The notes under the pieces: model-generated | Told to the model about the DNA's origin: nothing | Databases searched by the model: none | Seen by the model: only the letters and a program-made list of their open reading frames with translations | Program-made: the position numbers and the translations under genes | In this document: piece by piece, positions 49,458 through 57,766 of the stretch | Numbering within the stretch: the first letter of the stretch is position 1 | Layout of the letters: each line of letters begins with the position of its first letter | Origin: Thermovenabulum sp049723235 | GTDB lineage: Bacteria; Bacillota; Thermosediminibacteria; Thermosediminibacterales; Thermosediminibacteraceae | Assembly (NCBI RefSeq): GCF_049723235.1 | Contig: NZ_JBNARB010000001.1 | Coordinates: forward strand, 1-64,000 | DNA: 64,000 nt | Reading direction: 5' to 3'

Positions 49458-50732
49458 ATGTTTTTTATGCAAAACAATGCTCTCTGGCTCTTTCTTTTAT
49501 CCTTTTTAGAAGCATCTTTTTTTCCCGTTCCGCCCGATCTGGTATTAATTCCCCTCTGTTTAAAGCATACCGAAAAATCTTTATTTTATGCTTTTATCGC
49601 TTCAATTGCTTCCGCGCTGGGAGGGCTCTTCGGTTATTTTTTAGGGGTCAGGGCGGGAAGAAGTCTTTTAAACAAATTTGTAAATAACTCAAGATTAAGG
49701 TTAATTGAAGATTATTTTAAAAAATACGGAGCCTGGGCTGTAGCTATTGCGGGTTTTACGCCAATACCCTATAAAGTTTTTACTATTGCTTCGGGTATAT
49801 TCAGGATGGACATTTTTTCCTTTTTTATTGCTGCTTTTTTTAGCAGGAGCGCCCGGTTTTTTTTAGAGGCTTTTATTATACGTTCTTTTGGAGAAAGAGC
49901 GGAGCTTTTAATTAATAAATATTTAGGACCGGGGTCATTCGCTTTAATAGGTATTATTTTTGTTGTTTACTACATTATTTTAAAAAGCGGTTTTTTTGTG
50001 AGGGTAAAAATTTGGATTTCACCGTTTTATAAAAAAATTAAGTTTTCCGTTTCTTTATTTCTCGAGAAATTTGGAGAATTTGGTGTATATGTCATAGCTG
50101 GAGTAAGTTACAGCGCCGTTGCTGCGTTGGTTTTTTTAAAAATTGTAGACGGATTAAGGGAAAAGGAGCTGGACTTAATCGATGGTGCAATTGTAAATTT
50201 CATTCTCGCGCATTTTAAATCGCCCTTGATGGATACAATCACCAGAAATTTTATAGAAGCTGTGGAATCACCAGTTGCGGTAATAACTGTTTTTATAATA
50301 TGCACGGGTTTTGTTTTTTATATTTATAAAAAATTACTCTATTTATTTCTGACTTTTGCTTCTTTTTCGGGGGCCTTAGTGATTCAGTTAGTATTAAAAA
50401 ATGAGATTCAAAGATTAAGGCCCGTTCAGGAAATTCCCATGAGTTTGTTTTTTAAATACGGTTTTCCCAGCGGATCGGTTCTGGTTTTTACCTCCTTTGT
50501 AGGATATGCAGTTTTTTTGACTATAAAAATTTTAGATAAAAAAACCAAAAAATATGCTATAATTTTTATTGATTTATTGCTTACCGCTTTTATCGGTTTT
50601 TGCAGGGTATATAATTTGTTGAATTACCCATCGGATGTTTTTGCAGGATTTTTGATAGGGGGGATTTGGCTTTCAGCTTTGATAATTATTACCCTGGCAT
50701 TTGAGAATTATTTCAGGATCAGGAGGGGTTGA
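49458..50732 (+). CDS. DedA/VTT-PAP2 fusion membrane protein with an apparently inactive PAP2 domain
   Basis: 424 residues. Residues ~1-165 are a DedA/SNARE-associated (VTT) domain (SFLEASFFPVPPDLVLIP, GYFLGVRAG, FTPIPYKVFTIASGIFRM), a family that transports or scrambles lipid carriers such as undecaprenyl phosphate. Residues ~200-415 are a PAP2 phosphatase-like domain. The PAP2 motifs can be aligned: KNEIQRLRP fits KxxxxxxRP, but PSGH is PSGS and SRxxxxxHxxxD is CRVYNLLNYPSD, so both catalytic histidines are lost. The PAP2 half may thus bind but not hydrolyse lipid phosphate. GCGAGG precedes the ATG. Followed within 4 bases by efflux genes. Confidence 0.88.
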   Translation: MFFMQNNALWLFLLSFLEASFFPVPPDLVLIPLCLKHTEKSLFYAFIASIASALGGLFGYFLGVRAGRSLLNKFVNNSRLRLIEDYFKKYGAWAVAIAGFTPIPYKVFTIASGIFRMDIFSFFIAAFFSRSARFFLEAFIIRSFGERAELLINKYLGPGSFALIGIIFVVYYIILKSGFFVRVKIWISPFYKKIKFSVSLFLEKFGEFGVYVIAGVSYSAVAALVFLKIVDGLREKELDLIDGAIVNFILAHFKSPLMDTITRNFIEAVESPVAVITVFIICTGFVFYIYKKLLYLFLTFASFSGALVIQLVLKNEIQRLRPVQEIPMSLFFKYGFPSGSVLVFTSFVGYAVFLTIKILDKKTKKYAIIFIDLLLTAFIGFCRVYNLLNYPSDVFAGFLIGGIWLSALIIITLAFENYFRIRRG

Positions 50733-50735
50733 AGG

Positions 50736-51998
50736 ATGTGCAACACAGGAAAGAGTAACTTGAAAAAATTGATGACTATCTTTACGGTGGTTTTTCTCCT
50801 TTTATTTGTGGCAGCGGGCTGCGGTATGAAAAAAAACACGCCTCAGTCTCAGGAAGAAAAGGTACCTGTCAAAGTTTTGGATTTAAAAACCCAAACTGTA
50901 TCGGAGTTTCAGGAATTTCCCGCACTTTTGGAAGCTGAGGGCCAAATAGCTTTGGTTTCTAAAATGTCGGGCAAGGTGGAAAAGGTCCTGGTGAAAGAAG
51001 GACAGGAAGTAAAAAAAGGCGATGCCCTGATAAGATTGGAAGCTAAGGATGTTATGAATCAGGTGAATCAGGCTAAAGCAGCCTACGATATTGCTTTATC
51101 CAATTATTCCAGGATAAAAAACAGTCAGTCGGTCCAGGAAGTGGAAAGATTGGAATCCGCGGTTACTCAGGCCCAGTTAAATTACAATAATGCGCTGAAT
51201 AATTACGAGAAGATGAAAAATCTGTATGAGCAGGGAGCAATCTCCAAACAGCAATTTGAAAATGTGGAATTGCAATATAAAATTGCAAAGGAGCAATTAG
51301 AATCTGCAAAAACACAACTGTCTTTAACAAAGGAAAAGGCCATACCCGATATGATAGAAGGGGCGAAAGCCCAGCTTGATCAAGCAAAGGCCGCTTTGGA
51401 CACCGCCATGAGCGCTCTGGAAAACACGGTAATCACCGCACCGGCGGATGGAACGGTGGGATCGATTAACGTGAAAGAAGGGCAATTTGTGGGAGCCGGG
51501 ACGGTAGTAGCGGCGCTGGGTAATATTAAAGCTCTGGAAGTGAAGGTATATTTGCCGGAAAATAAGGTAAATGCTGTAAAACCGAAGGATAAAGCCGTGA
51601 TAAAGGTAGATGCTGCGGGTTATTCCGGGGACGGAGAAATAGCCGATGTGGGGGTCTACAAGGATCCGAAAACTCAAACTTACCCCGTGAAAGTGATTGT
51701 TAATAATGATAAAGGACTTTTAAAACCGGGTATGCTGGCCAAGGTGGGAATCAAGGTAAAGGAATTGGAGGGTCTTTTTGTACCGGAAAACGCCGTGCTG
51801 TCTTTTGGACAGGATAAAGCGGTGTTTGTGGTATCGGATAATACCGCGTACTTGAGGAAGGTAAAGGTAGGGGATACCCTTTCGGGTTACGTTCAATTGC
51901 TGGAAGGGGTTAAAGAAGGAGAAAAGGTGGTAGTGGAAGGTCAGGATTACTTGGAGGATAAAGATAAAGTAGAAATAATTAGCGGGAGTGAAAAATAA
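50736..51998 (+). CDS. RND efflux periplasmic-adaptor-type (MFP/HlyD) lipoprotein
   Basis: 420 residues. Signal peptide with lipobox VAAGC (Cys about 29), a split lipoyl/barrel-sandwich domain (SKMSGKVEKVLVKEGQEVKKGDAL and VITAPADGTVGSINVKEGQFV) around a long coiled-coil hairpin (about residues 110-225), then beta-barrel and membrane-proximal domains. It links the RND pump to an outer component or cell wall space. AGGAGGGG precedes the ATG. Its stop overlaps the RND gene start (TAATG). Confidence 0.93.
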   Translation: MCNTGKSNLKKLMTIFTVVFLLLFVAAGCGMKKNTPQSQEEKVPVKVLDLKTQTVSEFQEFPALLEAEGQIALVSKMSGKVEKVLVKEGQEVKKGDALIRLEAKDVMNQVNQAKAAYDIALSNYSRIKNSQSVQEVERLESAVTQAQLNYNNALNNYEKMKNLYEQGAISKQQFENVELQYKIAKEQLESAKTQLSLTKEKAIPDMIEGAKAQLDQAKAALDTAMSALENTVITAPADGTVGSINVKEGQFVGAGTVVAALGNIKALEVKVYLPENKVNAVKPKDKAVIKVDAAGYSGDGEIADVGVYKDPKTQTYPVKVIVNNDKGLLKPGMLAKVGIKVKELEGLFVPENAVLSFGQDKAVFVVSDNTAYLRKVKVGDTLSGYVQLLEGVKEGEKVVVEGQDYLEDKDKVEIISGSEK

Positions 51999-54900
51999 TG
52001 AGCTTTGCATCCTTTTCCATAAAGCGCCCGGTAACCATGCTCATGATAATTCTTGTTATACTGGTGCTGGGTTTTGTATCTCTAACAAGGCTGGGAATTG
52101 ACCTTCTGCCCAATTTTTCTTTCCCCATCGCGGTTGTGGTAACCGAGTACAGCGATGCCGGACCTCAAGAAGTAGAAAATATGGTGACTAAACCTTTAGA
52201 ACAAATAATTGCGACAGTAAAAAATGTAAAAAGTATTAGTTCGATTTCCAATGAGGGTTATTCCACCGTAATAGTGCAGTTTAACTGGGGCACCAACATG
52301 GACTTTGCCACCCTTGACTTGAGGGAAAAAATCGATATGGTAAAGGCTTATCTTCCATCGGAGGTTAAAAGTCCTCAAATTTTTAAATTTGACCCTTCCA
52401 TGCTTCCGGTAATGGAAGTGGCGGTATACGGAATGGACGATATTTCCCAGCTAAAAAAATATGCTGAAGATGAAATAAAACCAAAACTCCTCAGGGCTGA
52501 GGGTGTGGCCTCGGTAGACATTGTAGGGGGCACCGAGAGGGAAATCCATATAAAGGTAGATCCTTCAAAACTCATTTTTTACGGAATAACCATGGATAAT
52601 ATTGCAAGAGCACTGCAGATGGAGAACCTGAACTTATCGGGAGGGTCCATCGCCTACGGAGAAAGGGACTACCTTGTGAGAGTCCTTTCGGAATTTAAGA
52701 GTGTGTCGGAAATTGAAAATTTACCTATTACATTGCCATCGGGGATAACTATACCCCTTAAAGATATTGCCCGGGTAGAAGATACTCACAAGGATATTAC
52801 CACTATATCCAAGTACAATGGAAAACCCAGCATTACATTGATTATTCAAAAACAGAGCGACTACAACACCGTCAAGGTTGCGGATAAGGTACAAAAAGAG
52901 CTGGATAGCCTAAAGAAAAGCGCTGGCAATAACCTGTATTTTGTCCCTATTTTTGATCAGGCGGAATTTATAAAGAAAGCTATAAATAGAGTGGTAGGAA
53001 ATGCCTACAGCGGGGCTTTGCTTGCAGTGCTCATAATATACTTATTCTTAGGGAATCTCCGCACTACTTTGATAATAGGTCTTTCTATCCCTATATCCAT
53101 AATTTCTACCTTTATACTCGTTTATTTCAACCATCTTACATTAAACATGATGTCCCTCGGAGGCTTAGCTCTCGGGGTAGGAATGCTCGTGGATAACTCC
53201 ATAGTGGTTCTGGAAAATATTTTCAGGCACAGGGAGCGCGGGGAAGATAGTATCGCTTCTGCCATCAACGGTACAAATGAGGTCACCAATGCCATTGTGG
53301 CTTCTACATTGACCACTATTGCCGTATTCTTGCCAATTGTTTTTATACAAGGTATAACCGCTCAGCTGTTTAAAGAGCTTGCCCTTACGGTTACCTTTTC
53401 TCTTCTGGCATCCTTGGCGGTAGCCATTACTTTGGTGCCTCTTTTGTCATCCCGGTTGATGATTGCCGATAAGGGCAATAAGATTTCCATAATAGAAAAA
53501 TTTTCCTTATTTTACGAAAATGTAGAGAAAAAATACAGAAAATTACTGGCCTGGGCGTTGAAAAATAGAAAGAAAGTAGTGGCTACAGCTACCGTGCTTT
53601 TTATAGTAAGCCTTGCGTTAATACCGCTTGTGGGCACCGAATTTTTGCCCCAGTCGGATGCGGGGATGATCAATGTCAGCATCGAAATGCCCTACGGTAC
53701 CAGACTGGAAAAAGTGGAGGAAACGGTAAATTTATTGGTTGATAAGATAAAAAATATAAAGGAGATAGAAGGAATTTTAACGAATGTGGGAGTATCGGGA
53801 AGCGGATCGGGAATGGGCTTTTCTACCACCAGCAAAAACGAGGCCCAGGTGAGCATAAAGCTTAAACCTCTTTCTGAAAGAAAAAGAAAAAGCTCGCAGG
53901 TAGCCGATGAAATCAGGAGTATTTGCAGGACCATTCCGGGAGCAAAAATTACGGTAAGATCCGTTAGCACCTTCGATTTTTCGGGAGGCAATTTATTAAA
54001 GCCCATTTCCATAGTTATTAAGGGGGACGACCTTAGTAAATTGAAGGAAATTTCGGATAGGGTGGTAACTGCGGTAAGGTCTGTGGACGGCACCCGGGAA
54101 GTGGAAAGCAGCTTGGATAAAGGAAGGCCGGAAATCCAGATTAAAGTGGATAAATTAAAGGCTGCCTTTTACGGCTTAAATTCAGCCCAGATTGCAAAGA
54201 TCATTGAGAGCAATTTATCGGGGTTCACCGCTACCAAATATAAATACGAAGGAGAAGAGATAAACGTTGTTGTAAAAGCTGATGAGGATGTGGTATCGAG
54301 CATAGATAAATTAGAAAACCTTATCATACCAACCCCCACCGGTGGCCTGGTGACGTTATCGCAGATAGCCGAAATTAAAAAAGAAAACGGTCCTGTAGCA
54401 ATTAATCGAGAAGATCAGGTAAGGGCTGTAACGGTATCCGGGGCGATTTCCGGAAGGCCTGTGGGTGTGGTAAACCGTGAGATAGAAGAAAAGTTAAAAA
54501 CCATTCCCCTTCCTCCGGGATACGAGATAAAAATGGGGGGCGAACAGGAACAGTTAGTAGAAGCTTTTGCTGATCTAAGTTTCGCCCTGATTCTGGCTGT
54601 TCTCCTGGTGTATATGGTTATGGCAGCGCAGTTTGAATCGCTGTTCCAGCCCTTTATAATAATGTTTTCCGTACCCTTAGCGGTCATCGGGGTGGTTCTA
54701 TCGCTGGTTTTGACAGGAAGGAATCTAAACGTTCCGGCCTTTATCGGTGTAATAATGCTCGGAGGTATTGTCGTAAACAATGCCATTGTTCTTATTGATT
54801 TTATCAATCAGCTGAGAGCAAGGGGGTATTCAAGGACTGAAGCTATATTAGAAGCAGGTCCGATGAGATTGAGGCCAATTTTAATGACAACTCTTACCAC

Positions 54901-55087
54901 GATCCTCGGGCTTTTCCCGTTAGCTCTGGGACTCGGGGAAGCAGGAGAGCTTCGGGCGCCCATGGCTACCGTCGTGATAGGTGGACTTACGGTATCCACA
55001 ATGCTTACCCTTATTGTAATACCTGTTGTATACACTATTTTTGAAGACATAGGGCAGAGGATAAAGCTTTTCAGAAAAACCAATTAA
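51998..55087 (+). CDS. RND superfamily efflux permease (HAE1/AcrB type)
   Basis: 1029 residues with 12 TM helices in two repeats, each with a large external porter domain. The HAE signatures are FSIKRPVTMLMIILVILVLG at the start, GLALGVGMLVDNSIVVLENIFRH (proton-relay TM4, two Asp-region), VMAAQFESLFQPFIIMFSVP and MLGGIVVNNAIVLIDF. It is a proton-driven exporter of lipophilic compounds, at the low end of HAE1 length. Translation is coupled to the MFP gene by a one-base overlap. Confidence 0.95.
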   Translation: MSFASFSIKRPVTMLMIILVILVLGFVSLTRLGIDLLPNFSFPIAVVVTEYSDAGPQEVENMVTKPLEQIIATVKNVKSISSISNEGYSTVIVQFNWGTNMDFATLDLREKIDMVKAYLPSEVKSPQIFKFDPSMLPVMEVAVYGMDDISQLKKYAEDEIKPKLLRAEGVASVDIVGGTEREIHIKVDPSKLIFYGITMDNIARALQMENLNLSGGSIAYGERDYLVRVLSEFKSVSEIENLPITLPSGITIPLKDIARVEDTHKDITTISKYNGKPSITLIIQKQSDYNTVKVADKVQKELDSLKKSAGNNLYFVPIFDQAEFIKKAINRVVGNAYSGALLAVLIIYLFLGNLRTTLIIGLSIPISIISTFILVYFNHLTLNMMSLGGLALGVGMLVDNSIVVLENIFRHRERGEDSIASAINGTNEVTNAIVASTLTTIAVFLPIVFIQGITAQLFKELALTVTFSLLASLAVAITLVPLLSSRLMIADKGNKISIIEKFSLFYENVEKKYRKLLAWALKNRKKVVATATVLFIVSLALIPLVGTEFLPQSDAGMINVSIEMPYGTRLEKVEETVNLLVDKIKNIKEIEGILTNVGVSGSGSGMGFSTTSKNEAQVSIKLKPLSERKRKSSQVADEIRSICRTIPGAKITVRSVSTFDFSGGNLLKPISIVIKGDDLSKLKEISDRVVTAVRSVDGTREVESSLDKGRPEIQIKVDKLKAAFYGLNSAQIAKIIESNLSGFTATKYKYEGEEINVVVKADEDVVSSIDKLENLIIPTPTGGLVTLSQIAEIKKENGPVAINREDQVRAVTVSGAISGRPVGVVNREIEEKLKTIPLPPGYEIKMGGEQEQLVEAFADLSFALILAVLLVYMVMAAQFESLFQPFIIMFSVPLAVIGVVLSLVLTGRNLNVPAFIGVIMLGGIVVNNAIVLIDFINQLRARGYSRTEAILEAGPMRLRPILMTTLTTILGLFPLALGLGEAGELRAPMATVVIGGLTVSTMLTLIVIPVVYTIFEDIGQRIKLFRKTN

Positions 55088-55111
55088 GTCTAACGAAAGC
55101 GGGTGAAAGGC

Positions 55112-56302
55112 ATGAATAAAAAGGGTTTTAAAAGGAAAATTGCGGCGACGATTTTAGTAATCTTTTTATCGGCTTTTATCTTATCCCCATCCATAAAAAG
55201 TCAGGAGGGGGAGCCACCTTTGGAAATTACCCTTGAAGATGCTTTAAAGCTGGCCTTAGAAAACAGCCGTCAAATAGAGCTTGCCCGGATTTCCATTGAT
55301 AAAGCACAGCTTTTCAAAGATGTGGTAGAATTCAACGATAAAGAGGCTAAAAAGAGGGAGGAAGAACTTAAAAGTAATCCACTGCTTTCACAAAGCCTCA
55401 GTTCCCTGCCGGTGACGACCTCCGATTTTGATTACCAGTATCAGGTAGAGCTTCAAAAAAGGCAGGCGGATTTCCAGCTTACGATGGCTCAACTTTCCCG
55501 GAATTCGGCTGAGAAAATGGTTAGGTACGGATTAATCGCATCCTACTACAAAGCACTGCTTGCCCAGAAAAATTATGAGATCAGAAAAAGTAGCTTAAAC
55601 AGGGCAGAGGAAATATTTAAAATTGCAGAAGAGAATTTTAAGTTAGGCTTGATTGCAAAAAAGGATTTAATGGATGCGGATTTAAAATTAGCCCAGGCGC
55701 AGTCGGACTTGAGAAATGCAGAGGTGGAGGAAGAGAAGGCTTTTTTGGATTTAAAAAAGTTATTAAATGTTTCCTACAATAAAAAGATAGTATTAAAAGA
55801 TGAACTTATAAAGCCGGAAAAGGAAGAAATAGAAGGAATTGAGCCGCTTGTAGCCAGGGCGATGGAAAGCCGGATGGATGTGGTGCAGGCCAAGAAAAAC
55901 ATGGAGATTGCGGGCTACGATTTTGATATGATTAAAAAGGTCTATCCCGAAAACACTTTTAAGTACAAGGAGAAGGAATTAAATTATAAAGAAGCCCAGA
56001 TAAAATACGAGGATGCAAAAAGCAATGCGGAAAAGGAAGTAAGAAAGGTTTATCTTGAATTTCTCGCCGCCCGGGATAACTTAAAAACCTATGAAAAAGC
56101 CGTAGAACTGGCAAAGGAAGGCTACCGGCTTTCTCTCTTGAACTATAAAGAGGGGCTAATAAGGAGCGTTGACCTTGCCCAGGCGGAAGAAGCTTTAAAG
56201 CAGGCCCAGCTTCAGGAAGCCTACGGAATTTTTCAGTATTACCTTGCAAAACTCAACTTAGAAAACGTAATATATATTCCTTTAACAACGAGTGGTAATT
56301 AA
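55112..56302 (+). CDS. TolC-family protein of the RND efflux operon
   Basis: 396 residues with a signal peptide (about 1-30, KIAATILVIFLSAFIL) and two long alpha-helical hairpin repeats typical of the outer-membrane efflux protein family (ITLEDALKLALENSRQIELA; LNYKEGLIRSVDLAQAEEALKQAQLQEA). The segments that form the outer-membrane barrel in Gram-negative TolC are short and not obviously amphipathic here. In a Gram-positive-type cell it may act in the wall space. ATG 55112 is chosen (GGTGA upstream). Third gene of the MFP-RND-TolC unit. Confidence 0.85.
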   Translation: MNKKGFKRKIAATILVIFLSAFILSPSIKSQEGEPPLEITLEDALKLALENSRQIELARISIDKAQLFKDVVEFNDKEAKKREEELKSNPLLSQSLSSLPVTTSDFDYQYQVELQKRQADFQLTMAQLSRNSAEKMVRYGLIASYYKALLAQKNYEIRKSSLNRAEEIFKIAEENFKLGLIAKKDLMDADLKLAQAQSDLRNAEVEEEKAFLDLKKLLNVSYNKKIVLKDELIKPEKEEIEGIEPLVARAMESRMDVVQAKKNMEIAGYDFDMIKKVYPENTFKYKEKELNYKEAQIKYEDAKSNAEKEVRKVYLEFLAARDNLKTYEKAVELAKEGYRLSLLNYKEGLIRSVDLAQAEEALKQAQLQEAYGIFQYYLAKLNLENVIYIPLTTSGN

Positions 56303-56327
56303 AGCGGGAGAAAATCCCGCTTTTTTT
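56301..56327 (+). terminator. Terminator of the RND efflux operon
   Basis: AAAGCGGGA (56301-56309) pairs with TCCCGCTTT (56315-56323), followed by a T run; it begins at the TolC-family stop codon. Confidence 0.88.
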
Positions 56328-56420
56328 ACCAGATAAAGGAGGATTTTTTAAAAAAACGAAGAATATATATCTAAAACAACTATTTAAAAATTTTAGAATA
56401 TTTAAAAGGTGGGGGGTATT

Positions 56421-56801
56421 ATGAAAAAGGGGAATGTTTTGGTAGTGGAGGACCAGAAGTACGTAAGGTCCCTTTTGGTGGATGCCCTGGATTTTTTCGG
56501 TTATTCACCGTTTGAAGCCAAAACCCCGAAGGAAGCCCTTTCCCTGGTAGAACAAAAAAGTGTGGACCTTTCCATAGTGGATTTTAACCTGCCGGAAATG
56601 GACGGCCTGAGGCTTGCGGAGGAACTGTGGAGGATAAATCCAATAATTCCCGTTTTTTTAATTTCGGGTATGGAGGAAATTGGTGCAAAGATTAAGGAAA
56701 AAAGCCAGTATCTGAAGGGAAGTTTAAAGTTTATTGAAAAGCCTATTGATCTTGAAATTTTAAAGCACTATTTGGACGGGGCAATGAGTTATGCATCTTA
56801 A
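56421..56801 (+). CDS. Stand-alone response regulator receiver (CheY/Spo0F-like)
   Basis: 126 residues, a single REC domain: acidic pair in VVEDQ, phospho-acceptor Asp in VDFNLPEMDGL, the Ser of LISG and the conserved Lys-Pro in IEKPID. There is no output domain. GGTGGGGGGT precedes ATG 56421. It lies 24 bases before a soluble histidine kinase, so the two form a two-component or phosphorelay pair; a Spo0F-like relay role is possible but not shown. Confidence 0.9.
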   Translation: MKKGNVLVVEDQKYVRSLLVDALDFFGYSPFEAKTPKEALSLVEQKSVDLSIVDFNLPEMDGLRLAEELWRINPIIPVFLISGMEEIGAKIKEKSQYLKGSLKFIEKPIDLEILKHYLDGAMSYAS

Positions 56802-56825
56802 AAAGACGGGAAGGAAGAAAGCGGG

Positions 56826-57629
56826 ATGAATTTGGACAGGCCTCACAAAATAATCATAAAAAATAAGATCAACGAAACGGATTACAGTACTTATATTTTC
56901 AACGTCACCCCTTACTGTTTGAAAATGGATGAAAGAGGGAAAAACTTTCTTATACATATAGAAGAGGAAGATGATATTTCAAAAAACAACTTTTTTTCCA
57001 CACTTATGCACGAAGTTAAAAACCCTATAACTGCTATAAAGGGCTATTTAAAGCTTTTAGAACTCAGCTTGGATGAAACGGATGGCAGGAGAAAATTCAT
57101 ATATAACTCCCTGCAGGAGCTGGAGAGGATAGAGGGGCTGGCAAAAGACATTCTATTAATCTATAAATCCATAAATTGTAATATACAAAAAATCAACCTT
57201 AAAGAGGTATTAGAACAGATCTTTGATTTTTACGAAGCTGAAATGAAAAATAGAAAGATCGATTACACCCTGTGCCTGAGCGATAAAGTAAATGTAATGG
57301 CTGATAGAAATCTTTTAAATATCCTTTTTGCTAATTTATTATTAAACGCGATGGATGCCGTTAAAGAAAAGGGATATATAGCCGTAAGGTCTACTACTCT
57401 TGAAAACCGCATTCTGGTAGAATTTGAGGATAACGGGGAAGGTATGGACGAATACACAAAAAGCCAGCTTTTTACTCCTTTTTTTACTACAAAAGAAAAG
57501 GGAACGGGTCTTGGGCTTTACCTTTGCAAAAAGATAGTGGAAAACCACGGGGGTGTTATTTACTTTAATTCGGAAAAAGGAAAGGGTACGGTATTTTATA
57601 TAGAATTACCCTGTGTCAATGAATCTTAA
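56826..57629 (+). CDS. Soluble sensor histidine kinase
   Basis: 267 residues, no membrane segment. A short N-terminal region (about 1-50) resembles the end of a PAS domain, followed by HisKA with the H-box MHEVKNPITAIKGYLKLLE and a HATPase domain (N-box LLLNAMDAV, G1 DNGEGMD, F-box and G2 GTGLGLYLCKKIVENHGG). This layout is like sporulation kinases of Bacillus (KinE/KinB-type catalytic core). It probably phosphorylates the receiver encoded just before it. The signal is unknown. Confidence 0.9.
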   Translation: MNLDRPHKIIIKNKINETDYSTYIFNVTPYCLKMDERGKNFLIHIEEEDDISKNNFFSTLMHEVKNPITAIKGYLKLLELSLDETDGRRKFIYNSLQELERIEGLAKDILLIYKSINCNIQKINLKEVLEQIFDFYEAEMKNRKIDYTLCLSDKVNVMADRNLLNILFANLLLNAMDAVKEKGYIAVRSTTLENRILVEFEDNGEGMDEYTKSQLFTPFFTTKEKGTGLGLYLCKKIVENHGGVIYFNSEKGKGTVFYIELPCVNES

Positions 57630-57640
57630 AGGATAAATAA

Positions 57641-57681
57641 AAACCGCTTAGAATCCTTAAAAAAGGATCGAGCGGTTTTTT
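57641..57681 (+). terminator. Terminator after the histidine kinase gene
   Basis: AAACCGCT (57641-57648) pairs with AGCGGTTT (57671-57678), with an inner stem ATCCTT/AAGGAT and a T run. Confidence 0.8.
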
Positions 57682-57690
57682 AAATGACAT

Positions 57691-57719
57691 TTGAAGTATT
57701 CAAATAAAAGCCTTATACT
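57691..57719 (+). promoter_or_regulatory. Promoter of rho
   Basis: TTGAAG at 57691-57696, a 17-base spacer and TATACT at 57714-57719, leaving a leader of about 40 bases. Confidence 0.6.
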
Positions 57720-57766
57720 ATAAATATACATAAAAGGAATACCTTTCTTGGGATGGAGGGATATTT

